Shown in pieces: positions 8,946 to 15,878 of a stretch of 64,000 nt of DNA. Origin of the DNA: Roseiflexus sp. GTDB taxonomy: Bacteria > Chloroflexota > Chloroflexia > Chloroflexales > Roseiflexaceae. Location: contig JANXAL010000046.1 of the NCBI GenBank assembly GCA_025062325.1, positions 1-64,000 of the forward strand, written 5' to 3'. The notes beneath the pieces were generated by a model that saw only the letters and a list, made by a program, of their open reading frames with translations, made no database searches and was not told the origin of the DNA. The translations under genes and the position numbers were made by a program. The stretch's first letter is position 1; each line of letters begins with the position of its first letter.

Positions 8946-9186
8946 GCTCTTGTTCCTTCAAATATTTTCTTTAGTACTATACCATAATTCAACGCCGCTT
9001 CAAAGAGCATCGCTGCGGAACCTGTTTTCAACATCGCTGACGCTTCAGCATTGGACATCGACGTTGAAGACGCGCGCCCTTTTTCCCGCACGCTATGGTA
9101 CCATGACCGGCAGATCAAAGCGATTGAGCAAAGAGGTGAACAGCTCACGCTGCTGCTGATCGAAACACATGCTCTACATGTCCCCA

Positions 9187-9540
9187 TGCGCATTCTGATT
9201 GTAGAAGATGAAATTGATCTTGCGCGCGCTGGCGCGGGGATTGCGCCAGCAGGGTTATGCCGTAGACATCGCCGCAGATGGCGAAGCAGGATGGGAAGCG
9301 GGAGAGGTTCACGAGTACGATCTGGTGATCCTGGACCTCAACCTGCCGGCAATGGATGGACTGGAGGTGTGTCGCCGCCTGCGCGCCTGTAAGCCGGAGC
9401 TACTCATTTTGATCCTGACGGCTCGCGGTCGGCTCGAAGACAGGGTGACCGGATTGGATCTTGGCGCGGATGATTATCTGGTCAAGCCGTTTCATTGGTA
9501 TATTGAGACAATCGCCGGGGTCGGATACCGATCGATCCCG
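9187..9540 (+). pseudogene. Broken OmpR-type response regulator
   Basis: The start MRILIVEDEIDLAR at 9187 is in a different frame from the continuation LARGLRQQGYAVDIAADGE. A missing GC dinucleotide in the GCGCGCGC run near 9224-9230 explains the shift. The receiver domain then reads normally through the phospho-acceptor VILDLNLPAMDG and the LTARG and GADDYLVKPF motifs. Immediately after KPF the text jumps to ETIAGVGYRS, the last strand of a winged-helix domain, so about 90-100 residues of linker and DNA-binding domain are deleted. Both lesions support a dead gene. Confidence 0.85.
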
Positions 9541-9550
9541 AACGAGAGCA

Positions 9551-9775
9551 ATGAAACAGCGCATTCCGCACGATGTGCAGGCGACTCCCCTTCAATCTCT
9601 TCCCTTGCGCTGGCGATTAACACTGTGGGTGGCCAGACTGGTTCTGGTTTTGGGAGTCGGACTGGCGATTTTCATCTTCGTGCGGGTGAAGAGGCTTCCA
9701 GAGCGTCTGAGCCTCTCTGCTCGACAGGCGAGATCCGTGCAATCAATGGCGTCGCGCTCGAATCCAGCTACCTGA
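9551..9775 (+). pseudogene. N-terminal fragment of a sensor histidine kinase
   Basis: A frame starting at ATG 9551 gives a hydrophilic leader followed by one strong membrane segment (WVARLVLVLGVGLAIFIFVR), as at the start of a sensor kinase. It follows the response regulator remnant in the usual order. After about 45 residues the similarity stops and the frame ends at 9775 with no sensor, HisKA or ATPase domain. Assignment rests on position and the membrane segment only. Confidence 0.5.
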
Positions 9776-10047
9776 TCGCCAAATTCTATGATGATACGAA
9801 CTATAGAACGCTCCTGGTCGAGTACTATGGCGCTTCTGCCTGCTCATCTACGGTCAGTTATGGTGTGACGTCTCTTCCCGCGAACCTCGACAATCGATTT
9901 GCATCCGGTGAGACCTTCTCTAACTGTAACCTTCTTTCGGTCTATGACTTCGCCAACTACGGAGGCCCCTCGTATTCCTGCGGGCCGCGCTGCTCAACCT
10001 TCTACGCCTTGAATGAGCATGTAAGTTCATGGCGCACCAGCCAGTAG
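9722..10047 (+). pseudogene. Fragment of a Cys-rich secreted protein, crystallin/I36-like
   Basis: About 107 residues, fused in frame to the response regulator remnant. It has YDDTNYRTLLVEYYG and DFANYGGPSYSCG with NEHVSSW at the end, resembling the repeated Y...GG...SSW pattern of beta/gamma-crystallin or I36 peptidase-inhibitor domains. No signal peptide or start of its own is visible, so it is probably the C-terminal end of a secreted protein cut by a deletion. A strong terminator hairpin follows at 10078. Confidence 0.45.
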
Positions 10048-10077
10048 GATGTCTCAGGGCAAAACGGAACGTTCAGC

Positions 10078-10107
10078 GCCCGACCCGCAGTCGCGGGTTG
10101 GGCATTT
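10078..10107 (+). terminator. Probable rho-independent terminator
   Basis: An 11-base stem, GCCCGACCCGC (10078-10088) with GCGGGTTGGGC (10093-10103), has one G-T pair, a 4-base loop and ATTTAT after it. It lies just past the end of the fused remnant frame. Confidence 0.65.
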
Positions 10108-10135
10108 ATCCATACCTGTAGCAGCACATCCGTGT

Positions 10136-10167
10136 AAATCCGTCGCATCCGCGTGTATCCGTGTCCC
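10136..10167. repeat. Family 1 repeat, right arm only
   Basis: A solitary right arm (ATCCGTGTAAATCCGTC... ending ATCCGTGTCCC) lies upstream of the photolyase gene. No matching left arm is present on the left side, so this is a decayed or half unit. Confidence 0.8.
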
Positions 10168-10231
10168 ACATCCATCCTCCTGACACTGACGTACCCCTTT
10201 CAGACGGCAGCATTCACCCTGCACGACGCAG

Positions 10232-11770
10232 ATGAACGACTCACCGATTACCGTCTGGATTTTGGGCGATCAGTTGCTCCGCGCGCACCCGGCTATCGAG
10301 GCGGTCGAGGCGCGGGTGGGGCGGCAGGGTATGCGCATTGTGCTGGTGGAGAGTGATGCGCGGATCGCGCAGATGCCCTACCAGCGCAAGAAGATCGTCC
10401 TGATTCTCAGCGCCATGCGCCACTATGCGGCGGCGCTGCGCGAGCAGGGGTATCTGGTTGACGAGGTGCGCGCGCCGTCGTTCGTCGAGGGGTTGCAGCG
10501 CCACGTCGCGCAGCACCGGTCGCAGCGCCTGGTGACCATGGCCGCCGCCGAGTATGAGACGCGCCGTTTCCAGCACGATCAGCTCAGCCAGGCGCTCGGC
10601 ATTCCGGTTGAGGTGCTGCCCAATACCCAGTTTCTCACCGGTCGGCGCAATCCATTCCCCGATGTCGAACCGTCGCAGCGCGTGATCATGGAGCGCTTCT
10701 ACCGCGCGATGCGCCGCCATTTTGACGTGCTGCTCGCACCGGATGGCTCACCAATTGGCGGCGAGTGGAACTTCGACCGGCTGAACCGCCGTCCGCTGCC
10801 GCGCTCGGTGGCGCCGCCTCCGCCGCTGCGTTTCGAGCCGGATGCAATCACACGCCAGGTGATGTCCGAAGTCGAGGCGCGCGGCGGCGGTGTCGGCACG
10901 ACTGCCGGGTTTGCGCTCGCCGTCACCCACGCGCAGGCGGAAGCGGCGCTCGCCGATTTTATCACCCATCGCCTGGCAGCGTTCGGACCCTACGAAGACG
11001 CGATGAGCGCCGAGCATGATGTGCTGTTTCACTCGATGCTCTCTCCGTACATCAACATCGGTCTGCTCGAACCGTTGCAGATGGTGCGCGCCGCTGAGGA
11101 AGCGTACCGCGCCGGCGCCGCTCCGATCCAGTCGGTTGAAGGCTTCGTGCGCCAGATCATTGGCTGGCGCGAGTACATCTACTGGCAATACTGGCGATTA
11201 ATGCCCGGCTTGCGCGACGCCAACGCCTGGAACGCCACGCGCCCGCTGCCGCGCTTCTTCTGGGACGGCGAAACTGACATGCGCTGCCTGCGCCACGTCA
11301 TCAAACGCGCGATTGCAACTGGCTACACCCACCACATCGAACGCCTGATGGTCGTCTGCAACTTCTGCCTGCTGGCAGGAATCCGTCCTTCAGAGGTGAA
11401 CGATTGGTTTCTGGCGCACTACATCGACGCCTATGACTGGGTGATGCCGCCAAATGTGATTGGCATGGGGCTGAACGCCGACGGCGGGTTGACAGCGACC
11501 AAACCGTATATCGCCTCGGCTGCGTACATCAACAAGATGAGCGATTACTGCAGCACGTGTCGGTACAACCCGAAGCAGCGCGTTGGACCGGACGCCTGCC
11601 CATTCAATACGCTGTACTGGAATTTTCTGATTCATCACGAAGCGACGCTACGCGCCCACCCACGGCTTGGTCCGGCAGTGCTGGGGCTAGCGCGGCTCAG
11701 CGAATCCGAGCGTGCGGCAGTAACACGGCAGGCTGAGGCGCTGTTAGAGGGGTTAGGGATTGGGGGTTAG
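10232..11770 (+). CDS. FeS-type photolyase (prokaryotic (6-4) photolyase, PhrB/CryPro family)
   Basis: A 512-residue member of the deoxyribodipyrimidine photolyase-related family. It begins with the antenna domain (VWILGDQLLRAHPAIE) and continues into the FAD-binding helical domain with ATGYTHHIERLM. Four cysteines fall at residues 352 (DMRCL), 440 and 443 (CSTC), and 456 (DACPF). The spacing is the same as the [4Fe-4S] ligands C350, C438, C441, C454 described for Agrobacterium PhrB, so it should bind the same cluster. It repairs (6-4) photoproducts by light in that family. It is followed one base later by a short photolyase gene, suggesting one transcript. The start is ATG 10232. Confidence 0.93.
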   Translation: MNDSPITVWILGDQLLRAHPAIEAVEARVGRQGMRIVLVESDARIAQMPYQRKKIVLILSAMRHYAAALREQGYLVDEVRAPSFVEGLQRHVAQHRSQRLVTMAAAEYETRRFQHDQLSQALGIPVEVLPNTQFLTGRRNPFPDVEPSQRVIMERFYRAMRRHFDVLLAPDGSPIGGEWNFDRLNRRPLPRSVAPPPPLRFEPDAITRQVMSEVEARGGGVGTTAGFALAVTHAQAEAALADFITHRLAAFGPYEDAMSAEHDVLFHSMLSPYINIGLLEPLQMVRAAEEAYRAGAAPIQSVEGFVRQIIGWREYIYWQYWRLMPGLRDANAWNATRPLPRFFWDGETDMRCLRHVIKRAIATGYTHHIERLMVVCNFCLLAGIRPSEVNDWFLAHYIDAYDWVMPPNVIGMGLNADGGLTATKPYIASAAYINKMSDYCSTCRYNPKQRVGPDACPFNTLYWNFLIHHEATLRAHPRLGPAVLGLARLSESERAAVTRQAEALLEGLGIGG

Positions 11771-11771
11771 C

Positions 11772-12584
11772 ATGTCTTCAAACATGCGCCGTGATTTCGC
11801 CAGCCGCGATGAGTTAATCGACTATCTGCGCCGTGAGTTTCCGCAGGCAGCAGCGCGCAGCGGTGAGGTGAGCGCGACTCGCGGCGGGCGACGGGAAGCG
11901 GAGGCGCGTCTCCAGCGCATCGATCCGCAGCGTTACGCCGCTACACGGAATTACCTGGACGGAGCAGTCACGCATCTGTCACCCTACATCCGCCACGGCG
12001 TCCTCAGCCTGGCGGAGGTGCGCGACGCGGCGCTCAGCCGGGTGCGTCGCCCTGCCGACGCCGCCAAACTGGTGAGCGAACTCGGCTGGCGCGACTACTG
12101 GCAGCGTCTCTACGAACGTCTTGGCGATGAAATCTGGCGCGACCAGGAGCCGTATAAGACCGGTTACCGCGCCAGTGACTACGCCTCTGAGCTGCCAGAC
12201 GACATCATTGAAGGGCGCACCGGGCTGGCATGCATTGACGCATTCAGCCGCGACCTGCGCGCTACCGGCTACCTGCACAACCACGCGCGCATGTGGCTGG
12301 CAGCCTATGTGGTACACTGGCGTCGCGTGGCGTGGCAGGCAGGCGCGCGCTGGTTTCTCGAACACCTGCTCGACGGCGACCCGGCGAGCAACAATCTGTC
12401 GTGGCAGTGGGTGGCGAGCACGTTCAGCCACAAGCCATACATCTTCAACCGCGAAAATCTGGAGCGTTTCACCAACGGCATCTACTGCCGCACGTGCCCG
12501 CTCTACGGGCGCTGCGATTTTGAAGGGACCTACGAAGAGTTGCACCGGCGACTCTTTCCGAACGCAACCGGCAATGCCGGGTAA
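11772..12584 (+). CDS. Antenna-less short photolyase/cryptochrome-like FAD-binding protein
   Basis: A 270-residue protein that contains only the C-terminal FAD-binding helical domain of photolyases: YLDGAVTHLSPYIRHGVLS, ELGWRDYW, DAFSRDLRATGYLHNHARM and DPASNNLSWQW. The alpha/beta antenna domain is absent. The protein has exactly four cysteines, at 154, 239, 242 and 248. Cys154 (GLACIDAF...ATGY) aligns with Cys352 of the preceding FeS photolyase, and C239/C242/C248 mirror its C-terminal trio, so a [4Fe-4S] cluster is plausible. ATG 11772 is one base after the upstream stop. Repair or photoreceptor activity is inferred, not shown. Confidence 0.88.
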   Translation: MSSNMRRDFASRDELIDYLRREFPQAAARSGEVSATRGGRREAEARLQRIDPQRYAATRNYLDGAVTHLSPYIRHGVLSLAEVRDAALSRVRRPADAAKLVSELGWRDYWQRLYERLGDEIWRDQEPYKTGYRASDYASELPDDIIEGRTGLACIDAFSRDLRATGYLHNHARMWLAAYVVHWRRVAWQAGARWFLEHLLDGDPASNNLSWQWVASTFSHKPYIFNRENLERFTNGIYCRTCPLYGRCDFEGTYEELHRRLFPNATGNAG

Positions 12585-12588
12585 GACG

Positions 12589-13575
12589 ATGGGTTTTTAT
12601 ACCTTGCGCACGGAGCGTAACGCCGAACAGCTTGATGCTGTGACCCGCCTGAATGTTGCGGACCTGATCGCCGCGCTTAAGCTCGATCACATTCGGCGCG
12701 GTCGTCGTCTGCTGGAACTGATCTGCTGGCTCCCGGCGCGCCGCTTTGCCCACCAGGTCCTGGCCTACGAACAGATGGTCGGCTCGTGCGGTCTACACGT
12801 CGGTGCTTCGTGGATCGTGCACACCTTCGCCCGTCGACTTGAAATCTATCGAGCGGAATACGTGCCGCGGCGCGGTTCGCTCCTGGTGCTCTCGAACCAT
12901 CCGGGGATGTCGGATGCGATGGCGTTATTCGTTGCGCTCTCGCGTCCCGATCTGAAAGTGATCGCCGCTGAACGCAAACTGCTGCGCCTGCTGCCGAATA
13001 TCAGCAGCCACCTGGTGTTCATCCCGGAAGGCGAGGGCGAAAGCCGCGGGCGGATGAGCGGCATGCGCACCATTGCAGCGCATCTGCGGCGCGGCGGCGC
13101 GGCGCTGATCTATCCCGCTGGCAGGATCGAACCCGACCCGCTGGTCATGCCCGACGCCATCGACGCACTGGCGCACTGGTCGGAAAGTGTGGCCCTCTTT
13201 GCACGGTTGGCGCCGGAGGCGCTGATATTGCCGGTGGCAGTCGGCGGCACGATCTCGGCTGCCGCGCTGCGCAACCCGATACTCCGTCTGTACCGTCAAC
13301 GCCGCGACCGCGAATGGGCAGCAGCGACGTTACAGGTGCTGATCCCTGCCTATCGACCGCCGGTCGTGCGCGTCGTGTTCGCCGAGCCATTCCGGGCTGC
13401 CAGCCTTGCAGAACTGGGCGATCCTCCCAATATTATGCGCGCCATCACCAGGCGCGTCGCCGACGCGATGCGGTTCATGCAGGCGCCGGATCGGACGACT
13501 GTCACCCGGAAAGGAGCAGCAGCCATCAATGGCGCCATTGGCGCCTCCGAGAGTAGCACGCTCGCCAGTCGCTGA
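12589..13575 (+). CDS. PlsC-like lysophospholipid acyltransferase
   Basis: A 328-residue protein of the LPLAT superfamily. The catalytic H-x4-D motif is NHPGMSD, followed after about 40 residues by FIPEGEGE and then IYPAGRIEPDP. The typical product would be an acylated glycerolipid, but the substrate is not indicated. An alternative ATG at 12574 overlaps the end of the short photolyase gene; neither site has a strong Shine-Dalgarno sequence. It is co-directional with the photolyases, though a link to light repair is only positional. The last 30 residues are Ser/Thr/Ala-rich. Confidence 0.82.
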   Translation: MGFYTLRTERNAEQLDAVTRLNVADLIAALKLDHIRRGRRLLELICWLPARRFAHQVLAYEQMVGSCGLHVGASWIVHTFARRLEIYRAEYVPRRGSLLVLSNHPGMSDAMALFVALSRPDLKVIAAERKLLRLLPNISSHLVFIPEGEGESRGRMSGMRTIAAHLRRGGAALIYPAGRIEPDPLVMPDAIDALAHWSESVALFARLAPEALILPVAVGGTISAAALRNPILRLYRQRRDREWAAATLQVLIPAYRPPVVRVVFAEPFRAASLAELGDPPNIMRAITRRVADAMRFMQAPDRTTVTRKGAAAINGAIGASESSTLASR

Positions 13576-13618
13576 CCGGGAGCAAACGTCATCTCCAAGA
13601 CACTGCACCCGTGAAGGC

Positions 13619-13714
13619 ACACGGATTTTCGCGGATCGAGACAGATTGACACGGATTGATCGCTTTCCAAACCGAATCCGTGGAAATCCGTCGCATCTGT
13701 GTGAATCCACGTCC
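13619..13714. repeat. Family 1 hairpin repeat, diverged unit
   Basis: Left arm ACACGGATTTTCGCGGAT and a right arm ending TGAATCCACGTCCC enclose a short spacer. It is more diverged than the units near the DUF499 locus. A CTTTGTGCCTTTGCACC stretch (family 4) follows at about 13739. Confidence 0.8.
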
Positions 13715-13808
13715 CTTTCAGGCGTGAAAACACGAAATCTTTGTGCCTTTGCACCTTTGTGTGCGCTTATTTGAACAATATCGGCTGCGAGCATCATTTG
13801 GAGAAACC

Positions 13809-14264
13809 ATGACACCCAACCAATTCACCCGCCCCATTGTCTGGATACACGGCGATTGCCTGAATCCCTACGGACCGGCGCTTCAGGCGTATCCTGGCGC
13901 GCCGGCAATCTGGGTCTGGGACGATGCCTTGCTCGAAGAATGGCGGATCTCGCTCAAGCGGATCGTCTTTATGTACGAATGTCTACTGGAACTGCCGGTC
14001 GTCATCCGGCGCGGCGATGTAGCAACCGAAGTGCTGGCGTTCGCCCGCGAGCACGCTGCCGACGGGATCGCTACAGCGTCCAGCCCCAGTCCGCGCTTCC
14101 GCGCAATCTGCGACCGTCTGCGCAATGAGCTGCCTGTCGCCGTGTTGCCCGTTGAACCATTCCTGGCATACACCGGACGCCTGGACCTTCGTCGTTTTTC
14201 GCGCTACTGGGCGACGGCGGAGAAGTACGCCTTCGGGCAGAAGCCGCTCTTCGACGACCAGTGA
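13809..14264 (+). CDS. Photolyase antenna-domain-like protein (alpha/beta domain only)
   Basis: A 151-residue protein resembling only the N-terminal Rossmann-like domain of photolyases: IVWIHGDCLNPYGPAL, then AIWVWDDALLEEWRISLKR, LPVVIRRGDVATEVLAFA, and a strand pair ending LPVAVLPVEPFL. There is no FAD-binding domain. ATG 13809 is chosen because GGAGA lies 6 bases upstream. It lies 1.2 kb after the antenna-less photolyase with an acyltransferase between them, so the two may form one enzyme split into two chains. This is inference. It may instead have its own ligand. A family 1 repeat separates it from the acyltransferase. Confidence 0.72.
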   Translation: MTPNQFTRPIVWIHGDCLNPYGPALQAYPGAPAIWVWDDALLEEWRISLKRIVFMYECLLELPVVIRRGDVATEVLAFAREHAADGIATASSPSPRFRAICDRLRNELPVAVLPVEPFLAYTGRLDLRRFSRYWATAEKYAFGQKPLFDDQ

Positions 14265-14269
14265 AAGAC

Positions 14270-14650
14270 GCCCCGACCTCCCTTCTCCCACTTCTCAAGT
14301 GGAGGCTTTTTGGGGTGCGAAATGAGTTTGCCGCATCCCGACGCCCTTTTGCCCCTCATCCCCCCTGCCCCCTTCTCCCACCAGGGGAGAAGGGGGAGTC
14401 GGGGCGTCCCGACGCGCCCAATGGATGAGGCAACGGAAGGGCTGGCTGAAAAACCTACACGTGTGAGTATTCCCCCGGTCCTCTTCTCTCACCTCACAAG
14501 TGTAGAGTCTTTGGGGCGCGAATCAGGCCCGCCGCATCGTGACGCCCGACCTCCCCATTTTCCCCGCGGTGTGGGAGAAGGATGAAAAAGGCGTCAGGAC
14601 GCGGAACAACCCGCATCGCATCTCGCAAAACCCACATCTGTGAGCACCAG
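14270..14650. repeat. Family 2 repeat array (CTCCCCCTTCTCCC palindromes)
   Basis: About 380 bases of degenerate units with CCCTTCTCCCACC next to AGGGGAGAAGGGGGAG, GTGGAGGCTTTTTGGGG and 'CGTCCCGACGC' elements. This fills the space after the antenna-like gene. It has no credible gene; the short frames running through it contain mostly repeat sequence. Confidence 0.85.
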
Positions 14651-14771
14651 CGCATCCCGCGCGCCTGTATCGCACACGTCTCCGCCTGTTCCCCCTTTAC
14701 GGTGTCACCGTTTACGAGTTCCGCGGTTTCAGCGTCTTCGCTTTCCTCAGCATCTTCGCTAGAATCCCCCT

Positions 14772-14969
14772 TTATGGCGTCACCGTCTGCCAGTCCCGCG
14801 CGCTGTTCACCAGCCAGACCAGCACGCCAATCAGCGCGATTGCGCCAGCCGCGCTAACGAAGGCGGTAAACAGATTGACCAGCGCTTGCAACAGCGCTTC
14901 AAGCAGCCAGCGCGCCGCACTCAACAGAACGATCGCCAGAACGATAGTCAGGATCAGGTCGAGCATCAT
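14772..14969 (-). CDS. Small membrane protein, unknown
   Basis: A 65-residue protein starting MMLDLILTIVLAIVLL. It has two hydrophobic segments separated by LEALLQALVNLFTAF and ends in a short polar tail. The start at 14969 is supported by an AAGGAGGGG ribosome binding site 7 bases upstream; a longer frame upstream would begin in a basic, low-complexity stretch. No family is recognised. It lies in a repeat-rich 1.6-kb region and has no clear operon partner. Confidence 0.65.
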   Translation of the reverse strand: MMLDLILTIVLAIVLLSAARWLLEALLQALVNLFTAFVSAAGAIALIGVLVWLVNSARDWQTVTP

Positions 14970-15365
14970 GGTTCCCCTCCTTCTCCTTTCGCGTCTTCTC
15001 CTACCGTTCAACGCCAGAATACCCAAACCGTGGTCCTGGAACCTTCGAGATGGCTGTGCGGTCTCTCGCGCACTGGCGCTGTGCGCCTCGCATGAACCTT
15101 GCGCCTGCCTCTTCGCAGGCTCTCCCGAACCGCCGCCGGGAGCGTCGCGCTGGCAGAACGTGGTGCAGCGATGGAACTGGATGTCTGGCGGGGGGTGGTT
15201 CTACACAGATCTACGCAACGCCAGCCGGTTTCGTCGCGGGATGAGCGTTGTCTCTTTTGAACGCGGAGCATGTAGACAATCGCCGGAAATGATGTATAGT
15301 AGACATATGCGCATGGGGAAGGCTGCAGACCTACCTACGAGGGAATCTTGCGCAAACAGGTTTTT

Positions 15366-15473
15366 CCGGCGTAATTCCGCGTCGTGTCGCCCGTTTCGGG
15401 CCGCGCGCGCTCGGCCAGGGCGACGACGGCGCGATGCCCGGCGTAATTCCGCGTCGTGTCGCCCGTTTCGGGC
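15366..15473. repeat. Direct repeat, two 36-base copies
   Basis: The segment CCGGCGTAATTCCGCGTCGT and its continuation through CCCGTTTCGGGC occurs at 15366-15401 and again at 15438-15473, 72 bases apart. The end of each copy, GCCCGTTTCGGGC, is itself a palindrome. Confidence 0.9.
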
Positions 15474-15593
15474 ATTAGAAATGCACATGCTCCCTTTTAC
15501 CCTCGTGAGAGCGGAGCGTAGAAGGGAGCAGGAGCAAATCAGTGCGCAGCGTGGTTTTGGTGCATAAGAAGCCGGAGTTGGCGGAGCCGAGAG

Positions 15594-15860
15594 CTTATGG
15601 TTGTTGAGCAATCAATCCGGTATTGTCCGAATCGAGCCCGCGCAGGCGGACTTCGCTTTCCGTAGCCCGCGGCTTGTGAGGGTTCAGAAATACATCTGGT
15701 AGACCTGTGCCGCCAGGCCGCACGCGCTCTGTGCTGCGGGCTCAAGCCCTCGCTCAGAACATCGAAGCCCCAAAGGGGCTTTCATAACCTCAGCCAGGGC
15801 GTCAGCCCGCCGCGCCCAGGGAGACCGGACCATTTAGCCCGCGGCGCCGAGGAAACAAAG
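15594..15860. repeat. Family 3 repeats (AGCCCGCG-type)
   Basis: Related segments contain CGAGCCCGCGCAGGCGGACT, GTAGCCCGCGGCTTGTGAG and CTCAAGCCCTCGCTCAGAAC. The same family recurs at 46835-46925, 55740-56075 and 57525-57830. It is typical intergenic filler in this genome; no coding function is seen. Confidence 0.8.
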
Positions 15861-15878
15861 GCATTCAGGGAGGATCGT

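Larger units (their letters stand above)
14970..15878. other. Gene-poor intergenic region
   Basis: About 900 bases without a convincing gene. It holds a 36-base perfect direct repeat (15366-15401 and 15438-15473) and a stretch of family 3 repeats (about 15594-15860) with a GAAGCCCC/GGGGCTTTC hairpin at 15763-15783. The frames that cross this region are repeat-derived. Confidence 0.7.

Noticed and set aside
14280-14640. Short proteins encoded within the family 2 arrays
   Set aside because: The frames consist of repeated Pro/Ser/Arg text from the palindromes and lack ribosome binding sites.
15265-15320. A precursor peptide gene upstream of the radical SAM gene
   Set aside because: Frames in the region are repeat-derived; none has a ribosome binding site with a Cys- or Gly-rich end typical of a precursor.
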